Below, one piece after another: positions 36,364 through 58,735 of a DNA stretch of 64,000 nucleotides (within the stretch, counting starts at the first letter, position 1; each line of letters opens with the position of its first letter). The notes below the pieces were generated by a model, which was not told where the DNA came from, did no database searches, and saw only the letters and a program-made list of their open reading frames with translations. The DNA is from Pampus argenteus (Eukaryota > Chordata > Actinopteri > Scombriformes > Stromateidae). The DNA is taken from assembly GCA_036937835.1 (NCBI GenBank), contig CM072864.1:17714001-17778000 (forward strand), in the 5' to 3' direction. The translations under genes and the position numbers were made by a program.

Positions 36364-36607
36364 ATCCACCAGGCCAACTTGACAAAGTCAAAGATACCAG
36401 CTGATAACATCACATTTCTGTTGTAAACTTCCCAACAGACAACCAATATGATCCTCAAACTCTGTATTTTGGATTGTTCCCGTTACTGTTCCTATATACA
36501 TAAGCCTCCTTGTGGCCCCGTAGAGAAGCTGAGCTGAGAGATAACCTGATGAGTGCCTGACCTATTGGTAGCCATCGTTTCAGTCCAGCAGGGCTGGGAT
36601 GGATCCC

Positions 36608-36611
36608 AGAA

Positions 36612-36682
<71 letters not shown>

Positions 36683-36700
36683 ACACACACACACACTCCA
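36608..36700. repeat. (A)n(TA)n(CA)n microsatellite
   Basis: About 20 A residues, then about 20 TA units, then CA units, inside the 3' flank of smc5 where dispersed-element copy 3 breaks off. The A run could be the tail of a retroposed element. Confidence 0.85.
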
Positions 36701-36975
36701 GGGGTTACCAACATCCATTTGTCACCGCTGTCTGTGACTGTGATTTAGAATAGATACACATGGGTGCACACACACATACACATACATTGACATTGTTTTT
36801 TATTAGACCTACATGTTCTTTAAACAGGTACATTGCAGTACGCAGATTGTTCATTAAGCATACATACTGTTAAGGACGTTTGTTCTAGCGCACACACACA
36901 CAAACATATCAAACAAAGTGGATCTGAGTTATGTTCAGTGACAGAGGGAGAGAGACATTGTTCTGCATTGTTCTT

Positions 36976-36984
36976 TAATTTAAT
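36976..36984 (+). terminator. First AATAAA after the smc5 stop
   Basis: I see no canonical poly(A) signal between the stop codon (36363) and this AATAAA, which lies inside the inverted duplication. If used, the smc5 3'UTR would include the dispersed element, the microsatellite and one palindrome arm. Confidence 0.35.
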
Positions 36985-37212
36985 AAACCTCTTTGTGAAG
37001 CATAACGCATGGTTCTTGCAGAGGTTTGAATTGGTGCCGCCTGTAGTATATAAATGTGGGTATTTTGTATAAAAAGTGTTACAACCGTACCCGTTCTCCC
37101 TACATTATCAAATCTACCAGAGGGGTTTTCACGGATAATGACAAAAACACAGATGACATATCATCAGTGTTGACAGCTGCACTGCTGCTCCGTGTAAAAA
37201 GAAAAGTCTCAC

Positions 37213-37284
37213 CTCTTTGTGTTTTCGATCCAACTGATCTTGTTTCTGTTTACACTTCAGAGAGGCTTCTTTGATGGCAAGAGT
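37213..37284 (-). pseudogene. Orphan antisense copy of smc5 exon 8
   Basis: All 72 bases of the exon at 30124-30195 are present on the minus strand. There is a single visible difference, TTG to CTG in a leucine codon, which is silent. The CAG acceptor and GTGAGA donor are both kept. It encodes 24 coiled-coil residues and has no partner exons on its strand. Clearly a by-product of the inverted duplication, not a gene. Confidence 0.9.
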
Positions 37285-38157
37285 CTGGAAAAAATGAGAT
37301 CCTGTTCATCATCATCATCATATTAAAACCTTATTTTTTCATACAAAAACATGTAATACAGTGTGCATCACTAAACACGTAAAAAGACAGATGCAGGAAA
37401 CGTTAAATGCAATGACAATTTAAAACACAGTAAACTTTTCAGAGCTAAAAGCAATTTTGAAAATGTGAGTTTTATGTGATATTTTAATAGATTCTCAACT
37501 CAGGTCCAGAAACTAGTCCAGAGTCTGTAGGATGTATGAACTAAATGCAGCATCACCACAGGCTTTAGTCCTGGACGGAGGAACAATTAATCTGAGAGTG
37601 TTGTGAGATCTGTTAGGAACATAAACTGTGAGGAAGTCACTGATGTAGTTTGGAGCGAGGCGGCAGAGTTGTAACGTCACCAATTCCACCAATCAGGGAT
37701 GAGATAGGAGTTATATGATCATCATCCTCCCTGATCCCACATGGTGGTTGTCAAGGTTGGAAACGGGCGCATGCAGAGTCCTGATTTTGGGGTAAGAAAG
37801 TAAATTTTCTGACCAAGACTATATTTTGGTAATACTTTTGTACATAAAACTATATGACTTACATTAGATTAAATTGTAGTTTCTCAGGCAATATATATAT
37901 AGTAATAATTACAGGGCCAAAAAAAATCATTTTTTTCCCCGTGTATAATGTTCGCAGCAGGCTGTAAAACATCGCTTTGTATGTTGTGGTTTAACAATGA
38001 GACGTTAAGTGATGATTCAGAGTAAAAACCTGAGCCTATCACCTGCCAGTATTTGTTCACCGTTCAGAGGTGAGCCGCGCCTCCCACCGCACCTGAGGGT
38101 GCAGGTCACTCCTGAGCTGCTGTATGTGCATCACTTCAGCGCTGACAGGAGGCGACG

Positions 38158-41100
38158 ATGCAGCGAGGCCCGGCGTACCTGAGCAACTTTCTACTGTGGC
38201 TGCTTTTTGCACAGACATTTGCGGATTTACCTATGTGTAAAGAGGTGAGGTTATTCCTAACCATGTTAGCGACATTATGAATAACTACTTACTCATATCA
38301 TAAAAATTTTACATTTTAAGTTTCATCAGGAAAAGTCTGCTAAAAGTCTAATAGGAAGTTATCGATGAGAAATCCTTTAAAATATCATAATTGTAGCTCT
38401 GAAGTGCGAAGAGATGTGAGACATTTTGCAACAAAGTTCAGTTTGCTGTTGAATGTGGACGTTGTGTATATGAAAACCTTAATACTGAATATTGCAGGCA
38501 GCATTTCTGAACATTTTTAAAGTTAGGCGACCTAAAAAATAGCTTCACCCAACTACACATATGTCTAATAATACAGGCAACCTGTCAAAGACTGTTCTAA
38601 ATCTGTATTTTTGCTGGATCAGCTTCAGTTTTGAATTGGCAGCATTTGTTTTCAGCAGGACTGTTGAAACCCTCCAGCCTCCTTCACATATTGTGTGTGG
38701 GAAATCAACATATGTTTCCCTGGCTTACATTAGTCACTCAGTTGTGCTCAAATGTGTGTAGTTATTGTCATGGTACACTTGTTTCACTGGAGCTTCCATA
38801 TGTTACATCGTCCGCTGTGCTCTCCTCGCCTTTCTACGTCTGTTTTCAATTTTGCATAACAACAGTGTTGTTTGATAATAGTCAAAATTATTCTTTTTTT
38901 TTTATTATCTGCATACTTTGCACATCACCACAGTGTGTGTATGTGGAATTAAGATATGTAAAGGGTAAGTTAGTACCAGAGACCTGTAGGCTTTTATTTT
39001 AAGTCGAGTTGATTTGTGGAAGAAGCCCCAGTAGCAGCTACTTTCACCAGGTGAGTCTGTTTCCCTGCCAGTACATTGACCATGAGGCACAGCGGTCAGG
39101 ATGTCCCGTTGTCTTGGTTTCCTCATGTTTGTTTAAAGGAGCAATTAATCTGCAGTACATCCTCCAGTTTGATGCATTTTTACATCAGATCCTCCCACCA
39201 TCTCATCTGATATCCAGCTGTAGCAGCTGTAAAGGAAAAACACAGACTCAGAGGAGCTTGCAAGCTGCTGCTGTCGGTGCACTTCTGTTAACTATTAAAC
39301 CCACAAGACTGCGTGTAGGTTTGGATTAGTTTGCTGAGTGACCTTGCTGGGAATATTAGAGCCTCCTGTTGACCAGTTACCAAATCAAGATTACACTGTG
39401 TGCTTTGCTCAGTATTCACGACTCGTTTCAGGCGTTGTAAGATCGACAAGATCACCATTTAACATTATGTTGCGTCCCAAATAATCTCATTAACGGTTGT
39501 GGGATGATGTTTGTTAGTCGCCTGCTGTAAGTGTCACTTCAAGGCGTCTAAGGCTGAAAGACAAACAGTCAAACCTGAAAACCTGAGATCCTGCTGTCTC
39601 TGCATAATGGTAAAGTCTTAGGGCAACACCGAAATGAAATGTTTACAAAAGGGTTTGGATGAATCAGCATTTCTCTCCTCGGCTAAGCAAACACACCCTC
39701 AAGGCGCAGAGCTTCAGCACATCCTTGATGAGTGAGATTATAACAACAGGTGAGAGCTAGACTGCTGGACAAATATTAGCCGCTCGCTGTTTATTTGGAA
39801 AAGAGGCTGACCTGTTTTTGGGGAAAAAAAATCCTGTCAAGTATCAATCTATTTTAAATAGTGATGTGACTCAATCAAATGAATCAAATTAATTACAGGG
39901 GTCTATATTATAGAAAGATAAAGATATATATTTAAGATATTTAATTTAGTATTTTACTTTGTTCATCTATTTAACAAACGTATAATTCATGCAAGGTGCC
40001 GTTATTCAGCTTTCAGGTTTTTCAGGTCAACTTGATAATTAAAGTGACATCCTCGAAAAAGTTACTAAAAATATAATATGCGTTAATTAGCGTTAAAAAC
40101 ATTTTAACTTGTTAATTTCTTTCGAATGAATTAATCAAAATTAACGCGTTAAAGTCTCAGCCCTAATATTAAGCAGCCTCATTTCCTTCCTTTTTTTTAC
40201 ATACATGCTGCTTTATGTACTGATATTGTTTAATTCAGAGAGCATAGGATGTGTGTATGAACTGTGTTTTTATCTGTTTTGTCCCTACAGTCAGATTTTC
40301 ACTTTGAGTACACAGAGTGTGACGTACTCGGGTCTCGGTGGAGAGTGGCGGTCCCCAACAAAGCAGAAACATGCACAGGCCTCCCAGATCCAGTCAAGGG
40401 CACTCAATGCAGTAAGGGTCCTTTTCTTACATCACATTATATGCATGTTCTGCAAGCCCTCACTCTGTATTGCCTCTTAATTGTGTGAATAACAGAATAT
40501 ATCTATTCATTGTCATGTTCTCAACATCTCTATGATACCTCTCTAATGTGTGCACTTTTCTTCTTTCTTCTTTCTAGCTTTCTCCTGCAGTGAAGGGGAG
40601 TTCCTCAACATGCAGTCACAGCAGTGCCAGAAGTGCGCTGCAGGCACTTACTCTCTGGGCACCGGTGTGGCCTTTGATGAGTGGGATAGCCTGCCAACAG
40701 GTTTCATCACACACGGGGTGAACACTAATGGTGACAACATCCACGCAGACTGCTCCAAGTTAGTATAAGCCTCACTTGCTTTATTTTTTAAAATGTAATG
40801 TATTAATTTATTTATGTAGATTTGGCTTCATTGATTCATAAAAAAATCGATCTTTCCAGCTCCACCTGGACACCAAAGGGTGATTACATAGCCTCAAATA
40901 CAGATGAGTGCACTGCTACTCTGTCCTACGCCGTGAGCCTGAAGGAACCTGGAACTATTTTCTTTGAATATTTCTACCCTGACTACCGCATCTACTTTGA
41001 GTTTTATGTAAGTAGTGTTTTTTTATATATATATATTTTTTGGCATTGTATACCGTTATTAGATGACAGGAAATGAGAGAGAGGGGAAATAAAAACACAA

Positions 41101-43697
41101 AGGTCGCTGGCTGGGCTTGGAATTGGCAAGTTGCGGTTCATGGTTAGTGTCTCAACTTAAAGCGCTCTATTATTTGTGGGTTTTTTTTAAAAATGACTGT
41201 TGCTGACAAATTGGCTGTTTCAGGGAGCATATTTGGTAACCTCTGGTTTGTTTCTCACCCTGCTGTAGGTACAGAATGACCAGTGCCAATCTACTGACTA
41301 TGAAAGCCGGGGGATGAAGATCTCGGATAGAAACTGGAGCCAATACAGGGTTTGTCTATGTGCAGCTGTAGCACTTCACGACACCAGGCTGATATCTGAT
41401 TTTCATTTGCTGGAAGATTTTGAGGTTCATTTTGTCTTTGCTCCTCTCTTGTGTCTTTTGGGCTTTTCTCATTTTCACATCAATCCTGTGCAGGTTGAGT
41501 TGAACAGTGGCAACAACGTGCTGTATTGGAGAACTACTACTTATGCTCCTCTGCAGGACAGTGCTGTCAAACCTGTGCTGTTAAGAAACATCAACATCTC
41601 AGGTAGAGTAAAGCGCGAAGCGTCTTTGACAAGAGCAGCTTGTTTACTCCTCAACTACTTCTTCTTTTCTGTTAACGATTACAAGTTCATTGAGTATTTC
41701 CTTCCAGGAGTGGCCTACACATCGGAGTGTTTCCATTGTAAACCTGGCACCTACAGTGCAAATAAAGGATCTGCCCACTGTGCCCCCTGCCCTGCTGATA
41801 CCTTTTCCAACAAGGGTGCCACTGTTTGCCATCAGTGTGATGCAGACAAATATGCAGGTACGCATGTAGGCCAGTCATATCAAAGAGCAATGTGACCTTT
41901 AACTTTACGTATTGTAGTAGATATTTCTAAAATTTACAACCATTACTTATTTGCATGTCTCCACACACACACACAGGCATGTAATATGCATGCAAATTCT
42001 GCTCAAGTTAGTTGCAAAGTGTGTGAGGTTCATCTTATCACTGGATCTTAATCTGATCTGTGTGTTTCCCTTTGTCCCCGTCGGCTGTTTCCTTTTGCTT
42101 GGCCTCTATTTTTTCCAGAGGCTGGTTCAGGGAGTTGCAAAGCAAGACCTGCATGTACAAAGAGTGACTACTTCTACACCCACACTCCATGTGACTCTGA
42201 GGGAAAGGTACTGTAGAAAAAATGAGTTCATGTAGGTTGAGTAGAGGTGAACGCAGCATTGCAGGTGCAACCATCTGGTGCAGCTATTAGGTTTCTTTTA
42301 ATATAAATTGTCTGGGGCTGGTTGTGTTTAAGTCATCGACGGCTTCTTTCATATATTCATGTCTGTGTGACTCAGACTCAGCATATGTACAAATGGATTG
42401 AGCCCAAGATCTGCAGCGAGACCATCGAAGGAGCGGTGACGCTGCCACCGTCAGGAGAGAAGCAAAGCTGTCCTCCGTGTAACCCGGGATTCTTTATCAC
42501 CAACTCCTCCACCTGTGAGCCCTGCACCAGCGGTTTCTTCTCAAATGGAACAGGTGCAGAATCAGTACACTCCTTATACTCCAGCATACATGCATGCCTG
42601 CCTGACAGGCTTTGTTTTTCAGTGACATACATATGTACTTGCCAAAGATTATTTTGATTTGATTAAATATCAACAGAGTTTATTAAAAGATAAACTAAAA
42701 GGAGGCCAGCAGGAGTTTCCACAATAACTTTTTGGCAAAAAAGTGTTGTGATGTTGTGATTTCTGACTGTAGATTGATGCATTTGATGGATGGACCCAGT
42801 CCATACATAAATTATAAAAATATACTGTGGTATTCAGCAAAGACATGTAAATCCAGTAAAACATATAAAAAAAATAGAAATAAAAGAAATCACTTGAAAA
42901 TATGAACTATTGTTACACTGACAGGTAAGAGTTGTTGTTTTGTAAAGGCTGTAATGTAAATGTAGGGTCATCACATGAGTACATGTTTATACCCTTACAT
43001 TATAAAGCTTATGTTGACACAGTGACGCATTATTTACCCACAGCTTGTGCCGAGTGTCCTGTTGGCACAGAACCAGTGATGGGGTTTGAGTACAAGTGGT
43101 GGAACACGATGCCGAGCAACATGAAGAGCTTCAACGTCCGCCGAGAGTTCAGCGACTCCAGCTACGGCACAGGTGAGCCGTTTCATCAAAATATTAAGCG
43201 ACACAGCGTAGGATAGAGAAGATACTATAATATCCTCAGGTAAGATATAATAATCATCACAGTCAAAATGAACACGAAAAACATTTAAGATATCGTAAAA
43301 TGAAATTTTGAATAAAGTTTTTTTACCTTAAGGTCTGAAAAACTAGTAAATGAACCTTGAGATTTTTTTCAAACTACTATTTCTAAAAGCCAATAATGAA
43401 ATTATTAGTTACAGTAATAATTCTACTTTTAATCCTTTAGTTATTTCATATACTGATACTAATTAAACCGTGGTCGCTTGAAAGACTGTGTATGTGTCTG
43501 TTATGGTGGTAAGAATAACATGTGAGTATAATACAGTTTTTTTTCCTTCTCATTTGTAATGACAGCATGGGAGGTGGCTGGAGAGTATGTGTACACCACC
43601 CCTGGGGAACAGGACACAGACCATCTGACGCTCATGCTCAGTGTACCTGGATACAGGTGAAGTAAAAAATTTATCTTAAAAGAATTACACATACATG

Positions 43698-43729
<32 letters not shown>

Positions 43730-46700
43730 TACACAATGTAAATAATGGTTCAAATGAGATATTATTTATGTCCATTGAAAATGTCATGTGTGTCCACAGG
43801 CTGCCTCAGTCCATGGCAAAAGCAAGTGAAAGGAGCAAACAATCTCGCATCACCTTCGTCTTTGAGACCACATGTTCAGCTGACTGCAAATTTTTCTTCC
43901 TGGCGGTTAGAGAAATAATTTCAACTTTTCATTGTCACATGTATGTTTTTCTGAGTGAAAAGTTAATGAAGTTAGGCTAAACATCAGTATGAGTACATTG
44001 GGTGAGTGTTTTCTTTCTGCAGGGTTATAATCAGTGGAATAACGATGTGGTGGAAACGTGGACAGGCAGCAACAGGAAACAGTCGTACTCCTACCTGATT
44101 CAGGACAACAGCACCATCACCTTCACCTGGACGTTTCAACGAACGGAAGAGTTTTCTATGGTGAGAGACACCAACAACCCAGTTATCACTCTTCATCTGC
44201 AACATCCCTCGGCCTTAAAATTACTTTCAAAATAATAGGTCCGATTTCTAAAGCCCTTTGGTGTCTTATTCCCCAGTCAGATATTACATTGTTTCATTGC
44301 CATTCATATTTTTGTCATACTTATACCTCCAAGATGCAGCTTGAGAGTTCAATGCAATTAATGTCGAATAAATCCTTGTTCAATGAATCCGTACACTTTG
44401 TAAAGCACTTTATAACTATTGCATTTAAATATTTTATTTAGTTTTAAAACACTTCTGAATTTTTTAATTCCCTCTTTATGTCTCAGTGTTTTCTGTTGTG
44501 CCTCATTATGGTGAAAACCTGCTGGTAATTGCAGTAAATATAAAAAGCAACAGGCATTGCAAAGGGGCTCTTAATATTTGTTTACCTTGGCTGACTCCAG
44601 AGGGCAGTCTGGAGCTGTGTTTCAACTATGAAGAAAAACAGGAAGATTAATAAAGGAACACAACTTTCATACTAAATAACAGATTAGCGGAAAATAAGGA
44701 CTTTTGGTGTGTAGATCAACACAGATAGTGAATGAAATATAATAATGTTTGTCTTTCTTCAGGAGAGGATGTACAGTGCTGATGTTGCAAAGATCTACTC
44801 TATCCACATCACCAATGTGATCGGAGGCGTGGCCTCTCAATGTCGTCGCTGTGCCCTGAGGTCCGCTACAGCCAGCTCCGCCTGTGTTCCCTGCCCACCG
44901 GGACACTATATGATCAATGGGACAGGAGCGTGTAAGAGCTGCCCGCCAAACACCTTCATCAGAGCTGAGCAGCCTGTTGGAGAGGCCGCTTGTGTTCAGT
45001 GTGGCCCGAACACAAAGAGAAACAAGGTACAGAGAACTGAAAAACCATTAATGAATAATAACTGAATATATGTCTATGCACAAATGTATACAGGACACCA
45101 AGTTCATGTCCTCTGTGTTTTTAGGGGGTTGACCTGTTGTGTTTTTAAAGGCACATTTAACTGTTAAGGTGGAAAACATTAAATTAAATTCCTGGTGATG
45201 TGCAGAGGGCTTTAAAACACGAGGGAGAAAACAGTTAGAGAAAATATAATTGTAGAGTTACAGAAATCAGAAAGTCTAAAATGTATCAGATGGTTTTGGT
45301 TGGCATGAATCATTTAGCACTGACTGTATCTATATCTTGTTTAATATCAATACCTACAATCATTGGCCAATTTAATAACAGGCCAATACAATCCATCTCT
45401 GCTATGAATTCTACTCTTACGAGGCTAATGCAGTTTTAGTTTTTGTTGACGCTGTAAGAAAGGTATTATATATTTTGTCACGCTGACATGTCTCCATCCT
45501 CCAGGCCCACACGGCGTGTCTCAGTGACTGTACGTTGCACGTGCACACGAGTGAAGGAGCACCGCTGCACTATGACTTCTCTCCTCTGGCCAATGTCACC
45601 GGCTTTCACAGCAGCCCCCGCTTCACCAACAAAGGCCTGAGATACTTCCATCGTTTTAACATGGGTCTGTGTGGGAAAGAGGTGAGAAGCTGTGATCCCA
45701 ATGACTTTTCTTTTTGTCATTGATTTAGCTCAATATGCTTTTTAACCAGCCGTGTTTCTCTTGCAGGGCCGAGTGCCGGCTACCTGTATGGACAATGTGA
45801 CAGACAGCGGGAGAGATGTCAAAGGTTACGTCTGCCAGTCCACTGTGGTTCCCTCTGACATCAGGAGTCAGAGCGTGGTGTCGTCACAGCCTTTCCTCAT
45901 TGGTGACCAACTCTTTGGTATGGACTGATTTCTGAAACATCCAGTGTTGTAAATGAGAGGATATTCTTGTATTTTATTAGAGGATTTTCCTTTTTGTACA
46001 GCCATTCAAGGTTCGTAGAGGATAAAACCAGAATCAAAAACAGTTTTTTTGTTCATGTCTTATATCATATAAATATGCTACGTGTCTTATTCTGAAGGCG
46101 TAACCACTGACACGACCCTGAATGGCATCTCATCTCCAAAATGGCTGTTCCCTGCTGCATCCAGCCTGCCAGATGTTATATTCTATTACAGGTATGTAAG
46201 ATCACACATTTTCATTTATTAAAAAAAAAATGTATTCAGCCATTGTGGTGCTTTCGACTACATATTTTAATTGTAAATACCTGATGCTGGAAGTTTGACC
46301 ACTTGTTTAATAATGAAATGTAATCAGCACTAGTCTTTAAGTATATCACATGTTGGAACTGAAGATCTTTATTTTTTTTGGTGTTTCGGATGTTTCCAGG
46401 TCTAGTGAGACAACTCAGGCTTGTAAACAAGGCAGGTCAGCCTCCATCAGACTGAGATGCGACCCCACAGTGACTGTCAAAGACCACATCGCACTGCCAA
46501 GGTATCTTACTCTGTGACCAAGATCAGACAACATTTGATTTGACACATGCTATATTACATATAGCGGCCATATTTGGCTGTCTGAAGCCGGATAAAACTG
46601 TGGAGATGATCACGTATAAATTATAACCATCTCTTTTATCTGGTTTTACTTCACAGTAACTGTTCGGAGGGGACTTGTGATGGTTGTACTTTCCACTTTC

Positions 46701-47767
46701 TGTGGCAGAGCCAGCACGCATGTCCACTCTGCACCAAACACCACTACAAGGAGATTGTCAGTGCTTGCATCCAGGGAATACAGGTAGTGCTGCACAGGCA
46801 TGAACGTACTGGACAAAAGATATTTTACCACAGGTCCATCATAAATCTTCACTTTTCCAAATATACCAGACTAGATAATAGGAAAAAATATATAAAATGA
46901 TGTACAAGAATTTTCCATTTCACATATTAATTCAGCCACAAAAACTGTCTTCTTGCACTTTCACTTAAGGTACTACAAGTTTAGATGCAGTCAAGCGATG
47001 AAACAAGCAGATACATGATGTTCTATCTAAGTTTTGTTGGGACATTTCAGGGAAATACTGAAGACCTTATGATGTTACCACAACAAATATTACTATTTGT
47101 ATGTTTCAGAGAACCACCTATGTGTGGCAGCAGCCGTTGCAGTGTTACGGAGGAGAATCCCTACCAGCTCAAAAAGTCAGCGCTTGTGTGACTCTGGATT
47201 TCTGGCTCAAGTTTGGCGTTTCCACGGGAACGATTGCTGCTGTGCTGCTCATCAGTGTCAGCTGCTATTTCTGGAAGAAGACACGCAAGTGAGACTACTG
47301 AGCTTCCTTTATTGTGTTTCCTCAATCACTAATATACTAGTAACCAAGATTAAAGCTAAAACAAGCTAATAGTATAACCATTCCCAAACCAAAAGAAACA
47401 GAACAACATCTTATTCCTGTCATCCTTCATCTGTAGGTTGCAGTATAAGTACTCTAAGCTGATAATGAGCTCCGGGGGTAAAGAGTGTGACCTGCCCACT
47501 GCGGACAGCTGTGCAATAATGGAGGGAGAGGACGCAGAGGACGACCTCATGGACCTCACCAAGAAGCCCTTCTTCTCCAAAATAAAGTCCTTCTCACGAG
47601 AGGTCAGTCACTCCTCCGTCAGGACACGCATACAACTACAAGGCAACTAATGCTTCATGTCATTATCAATGTGTTTTCAGAGGACATCAGATGGGTTTGA
47701 CTCAGTCCCACTGAAGTCGTCATCTTCACGCCAGCAAAGAGAGGAGGAAGACTCTGATGAGGCTTAA
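38158..47767 (+). CDS. ELAPOR-family type I membrane protein (KIAA1324/KIAA1324L)
   Basis: 22 coding exons: 38158-38244, 40291-40411, 40578-40758, 40860-41007, 41269-41349, 41494-41602, 41708-41857, 42119-42207, 42376-42553, 43044-43172, 43566-43656, 43800-43905, 44023-44160, 44763-45026, 45505-45681, 45767-45917, 46098-46191, 46400-46501, 46657-46783, 47110-47288, 47437-47602 and 47681-47767. They total 2955 nt, giving 984 aa. A signal peptide (residues 1 to about 23) is followed by Cys-rich GCC2/GCC3-type repeats such as CFHCKPGTYSANKGSAHCAP and CVPCPPGHYMINGTGACKSC. Next come a mannose-6-phosphate-receptor-homology region, one transmembrane helix (VSTGTIAAVLLISVSCYFW) and a cytosolic tail with CDLPTADSCAIMEGED and DGFDSVPLKSS. 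ELAPOR proteins act in late endosome/lysosome and trans-Golgi traffic, autophagy and cell survival. The tail looks closer to ELAPOR2 by memory, but paralogue assignment is not secure. Confidence 0.92.
38245..40290. other. First intron of the ELAPOR gene
   Basis: A 2-kb intron after the signal-peptide exon. Short open frames here lack splice support. An AT-rich dispersed element lies near the 3' end (see next entry). Nothing else was recognised. Confidence 0.6.
39840..40170 (+). repeat. AT-rich dispersed repeat with a TTAACGCGTTAA core
   Basis: Contains GATGTGACTCAATCAAATG near the start and TTAACGCGTTAAAGTCTCAG followed by CCCTAA at the end. Elements with this terminal palindrome and a trailing AGCCCTA are frequent in fish genomes by recollection, probably non-autonomous DNA transposons. 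Confidence 0.5.
43708..43730. repeat. (CT)n(TA)n microsatellite
   Basis: Short CT then TA dinucleotide run in the ELAPOR intron between the exons ending 43656 and starting 43800. Confidence 0.75.
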
Positions 47768-48360
47768 ATCTGAGGGTGAACAGATACTCCTATCAAAGTG
47801 CAGAGGCGATGTTAAATTAGATAAACGCATCATTTCGGCAGGATGTCTCCATGAAGTTACTGGAAACAGAGATAGGCTGTGAATGTTTTTAATTTACTAA
47901 AGATATAGGCTCACTGTTTTATGATCATGAAAAGAGTGACATTTTTATTCTGTATTATTTGTCATATTATAGGTTGCCAAACCTAAATATTAAATGCAAA
48001 GTCTCCATATTGGGGATATGCTGTATTTTCAGAATCCAGGCTGTCTTTTAAACATTATCTAAGTACCGTACTGTGGATAAAGTTATATTTTTTATAGATG
48101 TTTAAAGCTGTGTACATCTATTCAAACTGTGAGTGTGTATTTCATTTTTTTCAGTTTTATTTTCATTAGGCTGTGCTGTTTTTTTGTTTTTTTTTAGTAT
48201 TAGACCTAACCTAACCTCTAACCCTAACACATCATCTGTTCAGTCTTATCATATTTTCTAGAAGTATGTGAATACGTTAGCATTTAATAATCATTTTGAC
48301 TGCACCAAACATTATATTATCTTGCTTTAATGTAAAATTGTTTTCAACAATAAAAAAATC
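47768..48360 (+). other. 3'UTR of the ELAPOR gene
   Basis: Non-coding and AU-rich, ending near an AATAAA at about 48350. From 48360 to 48946 the sequence becomes CpG-richer and must hold the mapk14 promoter and 5'UTR. Confidence 0.6.
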
Positions 48361-48579
48361 TGCAAACGTGTATCTCTAAAAATGAATAATGACCCCTGAT
48401 GCTGCCTTCAGATGCTCCTGAAAATAAAAATAATAATATTTTTATGTTGTTGCAGCTTTTACTTAAGTAAATGAATCGGAATAAATTTTCCAACACTGAC
48501 TGTAAATAGTCGTTTGAGGAGGATTTTCATAATGTCATTTCTTACTTTTTTGGGAAGCGCCTGAAAGCAGCGCGAGTTT

Positions 48580-48946
48580 CAGTTTCCATCCTCGGCATGG
48601 AAGCATGCATGGAAGGCTGTCCCATGTCTTTTATTCTCGCGATACTTTGAGGCATGTCGCAAACAACCCAGTGGGATTGAGAGAACCGTCTGAACGCGAG
48701 CGGAGCGATGAACAAATAGCGTGAAGGTTTGTAAAACGTGCAGCAGACGGGGATTTTTTTTTTGTTACAACATTTCGCAATAAGGCAACCCTGTAACTTC
48801 ACTTTATATAAAGTTCTCCAAGGACGAGAGAAACAGTTTATTTCACGTCTTTTTTGTTCGGGGGAAAGTTGAACCCCGGCTGCACGGCTTGGAGAGCCAC
48901 CTCACGGCAGAAAGTCAGGTCGGTGGTCGCTGTCGGTTCTGCAGGA
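48580..48946 (+). promoter_or_regulatory. mapk14 promoter and 5'UTR
   Basis: CpG-enriched sequence (for example GAACGCGAGCGGAGCG near 48690) precedes the mapk14 ATG by 250-360 bases, between the ELAPOR 3' end and the kinase. No TATA box is obvious. Boundaries are approximate. Confidence 0.45.

Positions 48947-58735
<9,789 letters not shown>

Larger units (their letters stand above)
36382..37806 (-). repeat. Inverted duplication of smc5 intron and exon sequence
   Basis: From 19 bases after the smc5 stop, this region is the reverse complement of smc5 intron DNA. In order: dispersed element copy 3 (36382-36607), an A/TA/CA run, then the reverse of about 30690 down to 29740 (36698-37665), and finally the reverse of 31297 down to 31140 (37668-37806). 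Identity is very high over long stretches. The blocks are not in simple reversed order, so at least one further rearrangement followed. Confidence 0.9.

Noticed and set aside
36455..36753. Open frames with long IYIYIY or KKKK runs
   Set aside because: Translations of TA and A microsatellites.
48204..48230. Telomere-like CCTAACCTAACC and CTAACCCTAAC in the ELAPOR 3'UTR
   Set aside because: Too short and imperfect for an interstitial telomere array, and no RNA structure around it suggests a telomerase RNA template.
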